Below are positions 25,267 through 36,166 of a DNA stretch of 64,000 nucleotides, piece after piece. The notes under the pieces were generated by a model. That model had not been told where the DNA came from, ran no database searches, and saw only the letters and a list, made by a program, of their open reading frames with translations. The DNA is from Fontibacillus panacisegetis. Its GTDB lineage: Bacteria; Bacillota; Bacilli; Paenibacillales; Paenibacillaceae. How positions within the stretch are numbered: the first letter of the stretch is position 1; each line of letters starts with the position of its first letter. Both the position numbers and the translations under genes were made by a program. The stretch spans positions 1 through 64,000 of the forward strand of contig NZ_FNBG01000012.1 in assembly GCF_900102215.1 (NCBI RefSeq). The letters run 5' to 3'.

Positions 25267-26564
25267 TGATCGAACGCTACAGTAGACCGGAAATGCGGGC
25301 CATTTGGACCGAAGAGAACAAGTTTAGAGCTTGGCTGGAAGTTGAACTTTGTGCTTGTGAGGCATGGGCTGAGCTAGGTGTTATCCCTAAGGAAGATACC
25401 GTATTGCTTCGCAAGAATGCAAAATTTGATATCGATCGAATCTATGAAATTGAACAAGAGACCAGACATGATGTTATCGCGTTTACACGTGCTGTCTCCG
25501 AGAGCTTGGGCGCAGAGCGGAAATGGGTACATTACGGTCTAACTTCAACGGATGTAGTTGACACTGCTCTTGGTTATTTGTTGAAACAAGCCAATGAGAT
25601 TTTGGAAAAAGACATTGTCAACTTCATCGAAATTTTGCGTGACAAAGCGATAGCTTACAAAGATACCCCGATGATGGGCCGTACACATGGCGTTCATGCT
25701 GAACCTACGACATTTGGTCTGAAAATGGCGCTCTGGTACGAAGAAATGAAACGTAATCTGGAGCGTTTCCGCCATGCGGCTGACAATGTTCAATACGGTA
25801 AAATTTCCGGTGCAGTAGGTACTTATGCCAACATCGATCCTTCTGTCGAACAGTTTGTATGTGACAAGCTTGGTACAAAGGCAGCTCCGATTTCTACTCA
25901 AACCTTGCAGCGTGATCGTCATGCTGAATATATGGCGGCTTTGGCGCTGATCGCTACATCGCTTGATAAATTTGCTACAGAAATTCGCGCTTTGCAAAAG
26001 AGTGAATTCCGTGAGGTAGAGGAAGCTTTTGCTAAAGGTCAAAAAGGTTCCTCCGCTATGCCGCACAAACGTAATCCTATTGGCTGCGAGAATATTTCAG
26101 GCCTGTCCCGTGTCATTCGTGGTCATATGATTTCTGCTTATGAGAATGTGACACTTTGGCATGAACGCGATATCTCGCATTCCTCGGTAGAGCGTATTAT
26201 TTTGCCGGATGCTACGATGCTTCTGAATTACATGCTGAACCGTTTTGGCAACATCGTTAAAAACTTGACCGTGTTCCCAGAGAACATGAAGCGTAATATG
26301 GGTAGTACTTATGGCGTTCCGTTCTCCGGACGGGTGTTGACGAAGCTGATCGACAAAGGCTTTAGCCGTGAGCAAGCCTATGACACTGTTCAACCTCGGG
26401 CAATGAAGGCGTGGGAGACACAACGTCAGTTCCGTGACATTGTTGAAGAGACGCCGGAAATTACGGCAGTGCTGAGTAAGGAAGAGATCGAAGATGCATT
26501 TAATCCTGCTTGGCATTTGAAGCATGTAGATACGATTTTCCGCAAGTTGGGACTCACAGAGTAG
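25266..26564 (+). CDS. purB: Adenylosuccinate lyase
   Basis: A 432-residue lyase acting twice in purine synthesis: SAICAR to AICAR, and adenylosuccinate to AMP. The signature [17 protein letters not shown] carries the catalytic serine loop. [10 protein letters not shown] and the catalytic [12 protein letters not shown] are also intact. The ATG at 25266 overlaps the purK stop; a six-codon upstream extension starting at 25248 is less likely because the family starts [10 protein letters not shown]. Confidence 0.97.
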   Translation: MIERYSRPEMRAIWTEENKFRAWLEVELCACEAWAELGVIPKEDTVLLRKNAKFDIDRIYEIEQETRHDVIAFTRAVSESLGAERKWVHYGLTSTDVVDTALGYLLKQANEILEKDIVNFIEILRDKAIAYKDTPMMGRTHGVHAEPTTFGLKMALWYEEMKRNLERFRHAADNVQYGKISGAVGTYANIDPSVEQFVCDKLGTKAAPISTQTLQRDRHAEYMAALALIATSLDKFATEIRALQKSEFREVEEAFAKGQKGSSAMPHKRNPIGCENISGLSRVIRGHMISAYENVTLWHERDISHSSVERIILPDATMLLNYMLNRFGNIVKNLTVFPENMKRNMGSTYGVPFSGRVLTKLIDKGFSREQAYDTVQPRAMKAWETQRQFRDIVEETPEITAVLSKEEIEDAFNPAWHLKHVDTIFRKLGLTE

Positions 26565-26616
26565 TAAGCAAAGCTAAGTTAAGCTATACAGCTACAAAAT
26601 AAGGGGGATAGCGAAG

Positions 26617-27513
26617 ATGTCATTACTGGCAATTTCTACGGCGGCGGACTTGATTAATGCCCCGCTGCTCTACAAAGGCAAGGTACGGGAGCTATACGAT
26701 TTAGGGGAGCACTACCTGATCGTAGTAACCGACCGGATCTCCGCATTCGACTATGTTCTTGAGCCTGCAGTGCCGGACAAGGGGAATGTTCTGAACCGAC
26801 TAAGCTCATACTGGTTTGAGGTCACGGAGGATCTGATGGAGAACCATGTCGTTCATACGGATGTTGATCGACTTGGAGCTATTGTGAGTGATGAGAACAA
26901 GCCAGCGCTTCAAAACCGGATTATGGTTACCCGCAAAGCAGAGCGCATCGATATCGAATGTGTAGTGCGCGGATATATTACCGGCGGGGGCTGGAGACAG
27001 TATGAAAAAAACGGAGAAATTAACGGCATTCCGCTTCCGGCAGGCTTGCGCAAAAATGATAAGCTTGCTGAACCGATCTTTACGCCAGCAGCCAAAAACG
27101 ATGTTGGGCATGATGAAGACATATCGTTTGAGGCAATGGCAGATAAGGTGGGTAGCGAATTGGCCGACGAGCTGAAAACCCGTAGCCTTGAGCTGTATAG
27201 CTTTGCTCGTGATTTTTGCGAGGAGAGAGGCATTATTTTGGCAGATTGCAAATTGGAGTTTGGTCTTGTAGACGGCAAGCTGATTCTGATCGATGAAATT
27301 TTCACGCCGGATGCTTCGCGCTTCTGGTCAAAAGAAAATTACGCGCTCGACATCGAGATCGACAGCATGGATAAGGAGCCGGTTCGCACGTATTTGGCAG
27401 GCTCCGATTGGGACAAGAACAGTCAACCTGATCCTCTTCCGGCACATGTAGTCGAAGAAACGACTCGTCGTTACAGGGACATCTACAAACGCCTGACTGG
27501 CCAAGAGTTGTAA
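26617..27513 (+). CDS. purC: SAICAR synthetase, long form
   Basis: A 298-residue phosphoribosylaminoimidazole-succinocarboxamide synthase. It contains YKGKVRELYDLG, VVTDRISAFDYVLEPAVPDK, VRGYITGGGWRQYEKNGE and the ATP-binding IDEIFTPDASRFW. The motif DRISAFD..PDKGNVLNRLSSYWF and the length resemble the long yeast Ade1-type enzymes, rather than the roughly 240-residue B. subtilis form found at the same operon position. It follows purB with a 52-bp gap and its own AAGGGGG site. Confidence 0.96.
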   Translation: MSLLAISTAADLINAPLLYKGKVRELYDLGEHYLIVVTDRISAFDYVLEPAVPDKGNVLNRLSSYWFEVTEDLMENHVVHTDVDRLGAIVSDENKPALQNRIMVTRKAERIDIECVVRGYITGGGWRQYEKNGEINGIPLPAGLRKNDKLAEPIFTPAAKNDVGHDEDISFEAMADKVGSELADELKTRSLELYSFARDFCEERGIILADCKLEFGLVDGKLILIDEIFTPDASRFWSKENYALDIEIDSMDKEPVRTYLAGSDWDKNSQPDPLPAHVVEETTRRYRDIYKRLTGQEL

Positions 27514-27598
27514 GGAAATAGGAAGTTCATATGGTAATTATTCTTTTATTATAAATCTGCGGCATGGCCGCAAAAAACTTAGGAGGAACACGAGGAAT

Positions 27599-27844
27599 AT
27601 GATTAAAGCGATCGTTTATGTCACCATCAAGCAAAGCGTACTTGATCCGCAAGGAGTTGCTGTACAAGGAGCGCTGCATTCTATGGGATTTAAAGAAGTA
27701 GATAGCGTTCGAATCGGTAAGTATATGGAACTTCAACTGGACACTAACGACCGTAATGAAGCGGAAACCCGTGTCAAAGAAATGTGTGAAAAGCTTTTGG
27801 CAAATACGGTTGTAGAAGATTACCGCTTTGAATTGGAGGGCTGA
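27599..27844 (+). CDS. purS: FGAM synthase subunit PurS
   Basis: An 81-residue small subunit of formylglycinamidine ribonucleotide synthase. It bridges PurQ and PurL in the Gram-positive PurLQS complex. KQSVLDPQGVAVQGALHSMG is the conserved core. ATG at 27599 follows GGAGGAACACGAGGA. Three bases separate it from purQ. Confidence 0.96.
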   Translation: MIKAIVYVTIKQSVLDPQGVAVQGALHSMGFKEVDSVRIGKYMELQLDTNDRNEAETRVKEMCEKLLANTVVEDYRFELEG

Positions 27845-27847
27845 TTC

Positions 27848-28537
27848 ATGAAATTCGCAGTACTCGTATTTCCCGGTTCTAACTGTGATATTGACTGCTA
27901 CAAAGCGGTGGAAGATACGATTGGCCAACCTGTAGACTACGTATGGCATACAGCTACGGATCTTTCCGCTTACGATGGCATTCTTGTTCCTGGTGGTTTC
28001 TCTTACGGCGACTATCTCCGCTGCGGAGCAATCTCCCGTTTTGCGCCTGTAATGAATGAAGTAGCGAAGGCCGCTGAAGAAGGTAAGTTCATTCTTGGTA
28101 TTTGTAATGGATTTCAAATTTTGACTGAGGCGGGCTTGCTTCCAGGTACACTGCTTCGAAACACATCACTCAAATTCCGCTGCCACGATACAGTGCTTCG
28201 TGTTGAGAATAACACTAATCCTTTTACTTCGGAGTATGCAGCGGGTGAAGAGATTGTTATTCCTATCGCACATGGTGAAGGCAACTATTATTGTGATGAT
28301 GCTACTCTTGAGCAATTGAAAAAGAACAATCAAATTATTTTCACATATGTAAACAATCCGAATGGATCGCTTGAAGATATCGCAGGCATCTCAAATGAGC
28401 GCGGTAATGTAGTGGGGATGATGCCTCACCCTGAGCGCGCTGTGGATAGCTTGTTTGGATCAGAAGACGGCAAGAAAATGTTTACTTCGATACTAAAGGC
28501 TTGGAGGGATCGTCATGAGTCAGCAAGTGTCCGCTAA
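27848..28537 (+). CDS. purQ: FGAM synthase glutaminase subunit PurQ
   Basis: A 229-residue class I glutamine amidotransferase supplying ammonia to PurL. The nucleophile elbow [12 protein letters not shown] contains the catalytic Cys; the His and Glu of the triad are in [27 protein letters not shown] is typical. It overlaps the purL start by 23 bases. Confidence 0.97.
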   Translation: MKFAVLVFPGSNCDIDCYKAVEDTIGQPVDYVWHTATDLSAYDGILVPGGFSYGDYLRCGAISRFAPVMNEVAKAAEEGKFILGICNGFQILTEAGLLPGTLLRNTSLKFRCHDTVLRVENNTNPFTSEYAAGEEIVIPIAHGEGNYYCDDATLEQLKKNNQIIFTYVNNPNGSLEDIAGISNERGNVVGMMPHPERAVDSLFGSEDGKKMFTSILKAWRDRHESASVR

Positions 28538-30758
28538 GGAACCGAATGCAGAACAAATTGCAGAGCAGCAAATATATAAACAGATGGGCGTTTCGGACAG
28601 CGAGTATGAACTCATTTGTGGATTTCTCGGTCGTAAGCCGAACTATACGGAAATCGGCGTATTCAGCGTAATGTGGTCCGAGCATTGTGCTTATAAAAAC
28701 TCTAAACCACTTCTTCGTCGCTTCCCGACTAGCGGACCTCGCGTCCTGATGGGACCGGGTGAAGGTGCGGGGATCGTTGATATTGGCGACAACCAAGCGG
28801 TTGTATTCAAAATCGAGAGCCATAACCATCCTTCTGCAGTAGAGCCGTACCAAGGTGCTGCGACTGGCGTTGGCGGTATTATTCGCGATATTTTCTCCAT
28901 GGGTTCAAGACCTATCGCAGTTCTGAACTCGCTTCGCTTCGGCAAGCTTGAGAGTGATCGTGTTAAGTATTTGTTCGAGCATGTCGTATCAGGGATTGCT
29001 GGTTATGGTAACTGTATCGGTATTCCGACTGTCGGCGGCGAAGTTGTGTTCGATGATTCCTATGACGGTAACCCGCTTGTTAACGCGATGTGCGTCGGTT
29101 TGATCGATCATGACAAAATTCAGCGCGGTGTCGCTAAAGGTGTAGGCAATCCGGTATTTTATGTCGGGCCGCCAACTGGGCGTGACGGTATTCACGGCGC
29201 TACCTTTGCATCTGAAGAATTGACAGAAGAATCAGAAGCAAAACGGACAGCAGTTCAAGTAGGCGATCCATTTATGGAGAAGCTTGTTATGGAAGCTTGT
29301 CTTGAATTGATTGATACAGGAATCGTTCTTGGTATTCAGGATATGGGTGCGGCAGGTTTGACTTGCTCTAGTGCTGAAATGGCAAGTAAAGCAGGTAACG
29401 GTCTGGAATTGTATCTTGACCAGGTTCCACAACGTGAAGCAGGCATGACAGCTTATGAAATGATGCTGTCTGAATCTCAGGAACGGATGTTGTTCGTGGT
29501 TGAGCCTAAGGATGAAGCGCAAGCCCTTGAAATCTTCGAGCGATGGGGTGTTATCTGTGCAAAGGTTGGTAAGGTAACAGATGACGGACGTCTGAAGCTG
29601 TTCCATCACGGTGAAGTGGTTGGCGACATGCCAGTAACAGCGCTCGTTGATGAGTGTCCAATCTATGATAAGCCATCTACAGTTCCTGCTTATTATCTAG
29701 AAAATGAAAATGTAGACACAAATCGTTATGAAGAAGTTACGGATTTGGGCGGTGCACTGGACAAGGTGTTATCGTCTCCATCAGTAGCTAGCAAGGCTTG
29801 GGTATATGAGCAATACGATACAATGGTGCGTACAAGCACTGCAGTTCGTCCAGGCTCAGATGCCGCTGTTGTTACCGTTCGCGGAACACGCAAAGCTCTT
29901 GCGATGACGACAGATTGTAACGGACGTTTCGTATATTTGGACCCTGAAGTAGGTGGACGTATTGCGGTTAGTGAAGCAGCTCGTAACATCGTATGTTCCG
30001 GTGCTGAGCCGCTGGCAATTACAGATAACTTGAACTTCGGTAGTCCTGAGAAGCCGGAAATTTTCTGGCAAATGGAAAAATCGGTTGACGGTATGGCAGA
30101 GGCTTGCCGCGTTCTCGATACTCCGGTAATTGGCGGTAACGTCAGTCTGTATAACGAAAATGCAAAAGGTGCGATTTATCCGACTCCGGTTGTTGGTATG
30201 GTTGGGCTTGTACATGATACAGAGCATATTACAACCCAAGGCTTTAAGACCGAAGGCGATGCAATCCTCCTGTTGGGTGATACGTTCGCAGAGCTTGGAG
30301 GTAGTGAATTCCAGGCGATTGTTCATGGCGTAACTGAGGGACGCCCACCACAGCTGGATCTGAACACTGAACGTAAATTGCTCGATACAGTACTTGCAGC
30401 GATTCAAAATGGCTATGTACACTCTGCTCACGATTTGTCAGAGGGTGGACTTGCAGTTGCTCTTGCTGAATCCTGCATTAGCGGTGGTCTGGGAGCTAAC
30501 GTTCAATTGAATACAAATCTTCGCAACGACGCCCTGCTGTTCAGTGAGTCACAATCCCGCATCCTGCTTTCTGCTTCCGCAGACAAAGCAAAAGAGCTGG
30601 AAGACTTCATTGCATCCCGTGGCGTTCCCGTTCAAGTGATCGGTCAAGTACAAGGCCAAAATCTTGACATTCAAATTAATGGAGCGAAAGCTCTGAGCAA
30701 AACGGTGTCAGGATTGAAGCAGGTCTGGGAGGATGTTATTCCATGTCTGATGAAATAA
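28515..30758 (+). CDS. purL: FGAM synthase large subunit PurL (small type)
   Basis: A 747-residue synthetase that converts FGAR to FGAM with ATP. This is the short Gram-positive form lacking fused PurS and PurQ domains, which are encoded immediately upstream. [38 protein letters not shown] and the ATP-binding repeat [12 protein letters not shown] are present. The two AIRS-like halves are complete. It overlaps purQ at the start and purF at the end. Confidence 0.97.
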   Translation: MSQQVSAKEPNAEQIAEQQIYKQMGVSDSEYELICGFLGRKPNYTEIGVFSVMWSEHCAYKNSKPLLRRFPTSGPRVLMGPGEGAGIVDIGDNQAVVFKIESHNHPSAVEPYQGAATGVGGIIRDIFSMGSRPIAVLNSLRFGKLESDRVKYLFEHVVSGIAGYGNCIGIPTVGGEVVFDDSYDGNPLVNAMCVGLIDHDKIQRGVAKGVGNPVFYVGPPTGRDGIHGATFASEELTEESEAKRTAVQVGDPFMEKLVMEACLELIDTGIVLGIQDMGAAGLTCSSAEMASKAGNGLELYLDQVPQREAGMTAYEMMLSESQERMLFVVEPKDEAQALEIFERWGVICAKVGKVTDDGRLKLFHHGEVVGDMPVTALVDECPIYDKPSTVPAYYLENENVDTNRYEEVTDLGGALDKVLSSPSVASKAWVYEQYDTMVRTSTAVRPGSDAAVVTVRGTRKALAMTTDCNGRFVYLDPEVGGRIAVSEAARNIVCSGAEPLAITDNLNFGSPEKPEIFWQMEKSVDGMAEACRVLDTPVIGGNVSLYNENAKGAIYPTPVVGMVGLVHDTEHITTQGFKTEGDAILLLGDTFAELGGSEFQAIVHGVTEGRPPQLDLNTERKLLDTVLAAIQNGYVHSAHDLSEGGLAVALAESCISGGLGANVQLNTNLRNDALLFSESQSRILLSASADKAKELEDFIASRGVPVQVIGQVQGQNLDIQINGAKALSKTVSGLKQVWEDVIPCLMK

Positions 30759-32221
30759 TTTCAGAGCGTCTTTGGACAGGAGATTATTACAATGAAGGCA
30801 CTGGTCGTAGCGATATTTTTGACACATTAAAAGAAGAATGCGGCGTATTCGGGGTGTTTGGTCACCCGGAAGCCGCTTCTTTGTCCTATTATGGTCTTCA
30901 CGCTCTTCAGCATCGCGGTGAGGAGAGCGCGGGGATCTGCGTATCAAACGGAGAAGAATTTAACTACCATCGTGGTATGGGACTCGTTAAGGAAGTATTT
31001 GATCGTGATAAATTGATGTCCCTTCGCGGCGAACGTTCCATTGGTCATGTTCGTTACTCGACTAGCGGTGACAGCCGCTTAACGAATGCTCAACCGCTTG
31101 TGTTCAAATATCGTGATGGTGATTTGGCGGTAGCAACGAACGGCAATATCGTGAACGCGCCGCAGATTCGCCGCGAGCTTGAGCAAAGCGGTTCGATTTT
31201 TCAGACAACAAGTGATACGGAGGTTATTGCCCACCTTATCGCACGTTCTCCTAAAGATTTTGTTGAAGCTGCAAAAGATGCATTACAGCGTCTGGTAGGC
31301 GGATTCGCCTTCCTGCTGATGACGAATGACAAGCTTATTGTTGCCAGTGATCCAAATGGACTTCGTCCGTTAACGATGGCTAAGCTGGGAGATGCTTATC
31401 TGTTCTCCTCCGAGACTTGTGCCTTTGAAGTTGTCGGTGCGCAGAGCATTCGAGACATTCTTCCAGGTGAGCTGCTTGTGCTGGATGGCAACGGGTTGCA
31501 TGAAGATCGTTACACGGCTCCTCAAAGAAAAGCGTTATGCGCGATGGAGTACATTTACTTTTCTCGCCCGGACAGTGATTTGAACGGTTCAAACCTGCAT
31601 GCTGCGCGTAAACGGATGGGTCAGATGATGGCTCAGGAATCTTTTGTAGATGCTGATGTTGTCACGGGCGTACCGGATTCCAGTATCTCCGCAGCGATTG
31701 GTTATGCAGAGCAGACGGGTATCCCTTACGAGCTTGGCTTGATTAAAAACAAGTACACAGGACGTACATTTATTCAGCCGAGTCAGGAGCTGCGTGAGCA
31801 GGGTGTAAAAATGAAGCTGAGTGCGGTTCGCAGGGTTGTTGAAGGTAAGCGGGTCGTTATGATCGATGATTCTATCGTTCGTGGCACGACATCGCGCCGG
31901 ATCGTCAATCTGCTGCGGGATGCAGGTGCTACTGAAGTGCATGTGCGTATTACTTCTCCACCTTTCAAAAACCCTTGCTTTTATGGCATAGATACTCCAG
32001 ATCGCGCCGAGCTGATTGCTTCTTACAAGACGATCGACGAGATTCGCCGTGAAATCAATGCTGACTCTTTGGAGTTTTTAAGTCCAGAAGGTTTGATTCA
32101 AGCAGTTGGCGGGGATAATGCGAGTGACTATAAAGGCGGTCTATGTATGGCGTGCTTTGACAACGATTATCCTACCCGGACAAGTTTTGAGGGCGAGGAA
32201 AAATTCGGCTGCAGCTGCTAA
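30743..32221 (+). CDS. purF: Amidophosphoribosyltransferase
   Basis: A 492-residue committed-step enzyme that makes phosphoribosylamine from PRPP and glutamine. Cleavage of a short propeptide before [11 protein letters not shown] would expose the N-terminal catalytic Cys, as in B. subtilis. The PRPP motif is [13 protein letters not shown]. Cysteines in [21 protein letters not shown] and [11 protein letters not shown] match the 4Fe-4S ligands of the oxygen-sensitive Bacillus enzyme. It is followed by an unusual 530-bp gap before purM. Confidence 0.97.
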   Translation: MSDEIISERLWTGDYYNEGTGRSDIFDTLKEECGVFGVFGHPEAASLSYYGLHALQHRGEESAGICVSNGEEFNYHRGMGLVKEVFDRDKLMSLRGERSIGHVRYSTSGDSRLTNAQPLVFKYRDGDLAVATNGNIVNAPQIRRELEQSGSIFQTTSDTEVIAHLIARSPKDFVEAAKDALQRLVGGFAFLLMTNDKLIVASDPNGLRPLTMAKLGDAYLFSSETCAFEVVGAQSIRDILPGELLVLDGNGLHEDRYTAPQRKALCAMEYIYFSRPDSDLNGSNLHAARKRMGQMMAQESFVDADVVTGVPDSSISAAIGYAEQTGIPYELGLIKNKYTGRTFIQPSQELREQGVKMKLSAVRRVVEGKRVVMIDDSIVRGTTSRRIVNLLRDAGATEVHVRITSPPFKNPCFYGIDTPDRAELIASYKTIDEIRREINADSLEFLSPEGLIQAVGGDNASDYKGGLCMACFDNDYPTRTSFEGEEKFGCSC

Positions 32222-32270
32222 ATTTCCTCATGCAGAATGTCAAGACGGGTATGAAGTCTTTTGAATGAGC

Positions 32271-32475
32271 ATAGAGGAAAAATAGTACGCTATTTATAAA
32301 AATTCGACCGGATTTTTGAAAATAGAGGAAGATAATTCCCTTATATTACAGAGATCAGAGTATTCACTGCTTGTTTTGGTGGTTTTACTCATATTAGAGG
32401 AAAAAAGTTCCCCTAATTTACGAAAATCACTTTGAAACGGGTGAATAGGGGAACATTTCTCCCTTATGTAACTCC
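32271..32475. repeat. Array of small palindromes, TAGAGGAA..TTCCCTTA family
   Basis: Units begin at 32271, 32322, 32394 and 32445 with A/TTAGAGGAA or ATAGGGGAA. Units 2-4 continue through a five-base loop into TTCCCTTAT or a variant ending TTAC/TAAC. The first unit lacks the right arm and instead has AATAG..CTATT. Unit starts are 51, 72 and 51 bp apart. Confidence 0.8.
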
Positions 32476-32537
32476 AGTCGTCCAAGCAGTAATTATCGAA
32501 AACACGATACTTCACATCATATGTAATTCATGAGTTT

Positions 32538-32735
32538 AACTACCTTATTAAAATCATGTTTAAAAATCGGATTTTCAGCACCGAGAAGGTTGAATAAAGC
32601 TGGGACTGAGGAACGGAGCGTACGTTTTGTGTACGTGAGTACCGGAAGGACCAGATGAATTCAAGATTCGATGTCGAATAAGCTCCTGGTTGAGCTTCGT
32701 GATCAAAAGCTGATTTTTAAACTACCTTATTAAAA
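32538..32735. mobile_element. Structured insert bounded by 16-bp direct repeats
   Basis: AACTACCTTATTAAAA occurs at 32538-32553 and again at 32720-32735; the second copy abuts the purM ribosome binding site. Between them lie 166 bp. Terminal arms TTTAAAAATC (32559-32568) and GATTTTTAAA (32712-32721) pair perfectly. Inside are three hairpins: CGTAC/GTACG (32619, 32631), ATTCG/CGAAT (32666, 32675) and AGCTC/GAGCT (32681, 32692). No coding frame is present. It looks like a non-autonomous mobile or structured RNA element. Confidence 0.6.
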
Positions 32736-32750
32736 GGAGAGTGTCCTTGA

Positions 32751-33794
32751 GTGTCTGAAGCGTATAAGAATGCCGGAGTAGATATCGCGGCAGGGAATGA
32801 AGCAGTAGAGCGGATGAAGAAACACGTCAAACGGACGTTTCGTCCGGAAGTGATGACGGATTTAGGCGGCTTTGGCGCTTTGTTCGGTCTGAACAAAGAT
32901 AAATATGAGGAGCCTGTGCTAGTATCGGGTACAGATGGTGTTGGTACGAAACTGAAAATCGCATTTGCGATGGACAAGCATGACACAATCGGAATCGATG
33001 CTGTAGCGATGTGCGTGAATGACATCGTCGTGCAGGGTGCTGAGCCGCTTTTTTTCCTTGACTATCTCGCATGCGACAAGGTTATTCCAGAGAAGATTGA
33101 AGCAATCGTATCCGGCATTGCAGAAGGCTGCAGTGAATCAGGCTGTGCGCTGATCGGCGGAGAGACTGCAGAAATGCCGGGGATGTACGCTGAAGGAGAA
33201 TATGATATTGCTGGTTTTACCGTTGGTGTTGTCGATAAAAGCAAGATCGTGAACGGAAGCTCCATTACTGCGGGCGACACGGTCATTGGCCTGGCTTCTA
33301 GCGGTGTTCACAGTAACGGCTTTTCGCTTGTTCGCAAGCTGCTTCTCGAGCAATCAGGCTACAGCCTGAAGGATAGTCTGCCTGAGTTAGGCGGCGAAGT
33401 TCTGGGTGATGTACTTTTGACGCCTACCAAGCTGTATGTGAAGCCGGTTCTGTCTTTGCTTGAACAAGTTAAGGTTAAAGGCATGGCTCACATTACGGGT
33501 GGAGGCTTTATCGAAAATATTCCTCGTGTATTGCCTGACGGAGTGAATGTAGAAGTAGACTATGGTACATGGCCGATTCTTCCTATTTTCTCTCTGCTAC
33601 AAGAAAAGGGGAATGTCAGCAATCGTGATATGTTTACGACATTCAATATGGGGATTGGATTTGTAATTGTCGTTGCTAAGGAAGATGAGGAAGCTTCTTT
33701 GGCTGCATTACGTGCTGCTGGAGAGAATCCTTATGTGATTGGACGCGTTACTGAGGGTGACCGTATCGTAACGTTCAAAGGAGCGGAAGTATAA
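32751..33794 (+). CDS. purM: Phosphoribosylformylglycinamidine cyclo-ligase (AIR synthetase)
   Basis: A 347-residue ATP-dependent cyclase producing AIR. The start is GTG at 32751, giving [12 protein letters not shown], as in the B. subtilis protein; AAGGAG lies 12 bases upstream within the right direct repeat of the inserted element. [26 protein letters not shown] and [12 protein letters not shown] are conserved. The stop overlaps the purN start (TAATG). Confidence 0.97.
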   Translation: MSEAYKNAGVDIAAGNEAVERMKKHVKRTFRPEVMTDLGGFGALFGLNKDKYEEPVLVSGTDGVGTKLKIAFAMDKHDTIGIDAVAMCVNDIVVQGAEPLFFLDYLACDKVIPEKIEAIVSGIAEGCSESGCALIGGETAEMPGMYAEGEYDIAGFTVGVVDKSKIVNGSSITAGDTVIGLASSGVHSNGFSLVRKLLLEQSGYSLKDSLPELGGEVLGDVLLTPTKLYVKPVLSLLEQVKVKGMAHITGGGFIENIPRVLPDGVNVEVDYGTWPILPIFSLLQEKGNVSNRDMFTTFNMGIGFVIVVAKEDEEASLAALRAAGENPYVIGRVTEGDRIVTFKGAEV

Positions 33795-34411
33795 TGTCGT
33801 CACCTTACCGGATCGCGGTATTTGCCTCCGGACAGGGCAGCAACTTTCAGACGATGGCCGATGCTTCATTGTCCGGGTCACTTGGAGCAGAGGTTGTACT
33901 GCTCGTCTGCGACAAATCGCAAGCTCCGGTTGTAGAGCGTGCACGCAAGGCCGGGGTCGAATCTTATGTGTTCGATCCCAAAGCCTATGCAAGGCGTGAA
34001 GATTATGAAGCAGAAATAGCTGCTGAGCTGGAGAAAAGAAATGTGGACCTCGTGGTGCTGGCAGGATATATGAGACTGTTAACCTCTGTGCTAGTCGAGC
34101 GTTATGCGGGAAGAATGATCAATGTGCATCCTTCTTTATTGCCTGCTTTTCCAGGCAAAAACGCGATAGGACAAGCTTGGGATTATGGTGTTAAGCTGAC
34201 CGGAATTACTGTGCATTTTGTAGATGGCGGTATGGATAGCGGTCCTGTCATTGCTCAACAGGCGGTAGAAATTACATCTGAGGACACTTTGGATTCGCTG
34301 GAATCCAAGATTCATCAAGCTGAACAGCAGTTATATCCGCAGGTGGTAAGCATGTTTGCTAAAGGACTCGTTCGTCTGGAAGGCAGACAGGTTTCGATTC
34401 ATAATAAATAA
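33794..34411 (+). CDS. purN: Phosphoribosylglycinamide formyltransferase
   Basis: A 205-residue 10-formyl-THF-dependent GAR transformylase. FASGQGSNFQTM binds substrate phosphate. LAGYMRLL and INVHPSLLPAFPGKNAI carry the catalytic Asn/His, and VDGGMDSGPVIAQ the essential Asp. Translationally coupled to purM by a one-base overlap. A gap of 150 bp with a hairpin follows before purH. Confidence 0.96.
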   Translation: MSSPYRIAVFASGQGSNFQTMADASLSGSLGAEVVLLVCDKSQAPVVERARKAGVESYVFDPKAYARREDYEAEIAAELEKRNVDLVVLAGYMRLLTSVLVERYAGRMINVHPSLLPAFPGKNAIGQAWDYGVKLTGITVHFVDGGMDSGPVIAQQAVEITSEDTLDSLESKIHQAEQQLYPQVVSMFAKGLVRLEGRQVSIHNK

Positions 34412-34502
34412 ATCTGGTTTTTAGCGAACAATGTAGCGTTTCAAGCCTTGATTGCGAAAGAAGTCTTTTTCAGGAGGCTGGGATTACATTTCGATAATAT
34501 TT

Positions 34503-34524
34503 CGATATTTCCCGAGAAATATCG
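34503..34524. other. Hairpin in purN-purH gap
   Basis: CGATATTT and AAATATCG form a perfect 8-bp stem around CCCGAG. No T tract follows, so it is more likely an mRNA-processing or stability element than a terminator. Confidence 0.5.
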
Positions 34525-34560
34525 GGGTCATGATTCGCCATAATAAAGGAGGAGCCAATT

Positions 34561-36108
34561 TTGGGTATCAAGAGAGCACTGGTAAGTGTGTCGGATAAAA
34601 CAGGGATCGTGGATTTTTGCCGCGAGCTGTCTAAGCTGGGTGTGGAAATTATTTCTACAGGGGGAACCAAAAACCTTTTGTCGAAAGAGGGTGTGCCAGT
34701 AATTGGTATCTCTGATGTGACAGGTTTCCCGGAAATTTTGGATGGTCGCGTTAAAACGTTGCATCCTGCGGTTCATAGTGGATTGTTGGCAGTTCGTGAC
34801 AGTGAGGAGCATCAAGCTCAAATGAAAAAATTGGGCCTTGATTACATCGATCTGGTTGTCGTGAATCTGTATCCATTCCAAGAGACGATTGCAAAACCGG
34901 ATGTAACCTATGAAGATGCCATCGAAAATATCGATATTGGCGGACCAACTATGCTTCGTTCTGCAGCTAAAAATCATGCGTTTGTCAGTGTTGTCGTTGA
35001 TTCTGCTGATTATGCCAAGGTTTTGGAAGAGGTACGTGCGGATGGAGACACTACACTGGAGACTCGTAAACAGCTTGCTGCAAAAGTGTTCCGTCATACT
35101 GCGGCTTACGATGCCTTGATCTCCGATTATTTATCGAAAGTAACTGGCGATCCGCTTCCAGAACGCTTTACAGTAACCTATGAAAAAATTCAGGACCTCC
35201 GTTATGGTGAAAATCCTCATCAAAAAGCAGCTTTTTATCGCAAACCGCTTGCTGGAGCAGATACTTTGACAACAGCCGAGCAATTGCACGGGAAAGAGTT
35301 GTCATACAATAACATCAATGATGCTAATGCAGCACTCCAAATCGTTAAGGAATTTGAAGAGCCTGCTGTTGTAGCAGTAAAACATATGAATCCATGCGGC
35401 GTTGGCGTGGGTGAGAGCATTTATGAAGCTTACCGCAAAGCATACGATGCTGATCCAGTATCGATCTTCGGTGGAATTGTAGCAGCTAACCGGATTATTG
35501 ATGAAGATACAGCTATGCTGCTTAAAGAAATTTTTCTGGAAATCATTCTTGCTCCAGGGTTTACGAAGGAAGCTCTAGAGTTGCTGACGAAGAAGAAAAA
35601 CATTCGTTTGCTTAAAGTCGGCGGACTGGAACTTGGCGCAAGCCGCAGCAGCCAATTCGTGGTAACTTCCATCGATGGTGGCATGGTTGTTCAAGAGAGT
35701 GATGTCCACTCGGTTAGCGAATCTGATCTTCAGGTCGTTACAGATCGTAAGCCAACTGAGGAAGAGCTTAAGCAATTGCTGTTCGGCTGGAAAGTAGTTA
35801 AGCATGTGAAGTCTAATGCGATTGTTCTTGTTAAGGACAATATGACGATTGGCGTTGGTGCCGGACAAATGAACCGTGTAGGTGCAGCTAAAATCGCGAT
35901 CGAACAAGCCGGGGATAAAGTACAAGGCAGCGTGCTTGCCTCTGATGCTTTCTTCCCGATGGGCGATACTTTGGAGCTTGCTGCAAAAGCTGGTGTAACA
36001 GCTGTAATTCAACCAGGCGGTTCCGTAAGAGATGAGGAATCGATCAAAGTGGCTAATGAGTACGGGATTGCTATGGTATTCACTGGCGTGAGACATTTCA
36101 AACACTAA
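34561..36108 (+). CDS. purH: Bifunctional AICAR transformylase / IMP cyclohydrolase
   Basis: A 515-residue enzyme for the last two steps to IMP. It starts with TTG, 10 bases after GGAGGAG. The N-terminal MGS-like cyclohydrolase domain (about 1-195) has [20 protein letters not shown] and [10 protein letters not shown]. The C-terminal transformylase (about 200-515) has [24 protein letters not shown] and [13 protein letters not shown]. An intrinsic terminator immediately follows, cutting purD off from the main transcript. Confidence 0.97.
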   Translation: MGIKRALVSVSDKTGIVDFCRELSKLGVEIISTGGTKNLLSKEGVPVIGISDVTGFPEILDGRVKTLHPAVHSGLLAVRDSEEHQAQMKKLGLDYIDLVVVNLYPFQETIAKPDVTYEDAIENIDIGGPTMLRSAAKNHAFVSVVVDSADYAKVLEEVRADGDTTLETRKQLAAKVFRHTAAYDALISDYLSKVTGDPLPERFTVTYEKIQDLRYGENPHQKAAFYRKPLAGADTLTTAEQLHGKELSYNNINDANAALQIVKEFEEPAVVAVKHMNPCGVGVGESIYEAYRKAYDADPVSIFGGIVAANRIIDEDTAMLLKEIFLEIILAPGFTKEALELLTKKKNIRLLKVGGLELGASRSSQFVVTSIDGGMVVQESDVHSVSESDLQVVTDRKPTEEELKQLLFGWKVVKHVKSNAIVLVKDNMTIGVGAGQMNRVGAAKIAIEQAGDKVQGSVLASDAFFPMGDTLELAAKAGVTAVIQPGGSVRDEESIKVANEYGIAMVFTGVRHFKH

Positions 36109-36126
36109 GCTCTTCATGAAGCCTGT

Positions 36127-36159
36127 ACGGCAGGACTGCTACGGCGGCCTGCCGTTTTT
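36127..36159 (+). terminator. Terminator after purH
   Basis: ACGGCAGG (36127-36134) and CCTGCCGT (36148-36155) are perfectly complementary and followed by five T. It lies 20 bp after the purH stop. Confidence 0.85.
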
Positions 36160-36166
36160 CATTAAA

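Noticed and set aside
25545-26066. Long antisense frame (173 codons) in purB
   Set aside because: It is the reverse-strand shadow of a strongly conserved gene, with no ribosome binding site or family motifs.
27527-28117. 196-codon minus-strand frame across purS/purQ
   Set aside because: It lies opposite two conserved subunit genes and its composition reflects their codon bias.
29856-30431. 191-codon minus-strand frame in purL
   Set aside because: Shadow of purL; no start signal.
34528-35097. 189-codon minus-strand frame in purH
   Set aside because: Shadow of purH, with no independent promoter or ribosome binding site.
35575-36117. 180-codon minus-strand frame at the 3' end of purH
   Set aside because: Shadow frame; the plus-strand gene is unambiguous.
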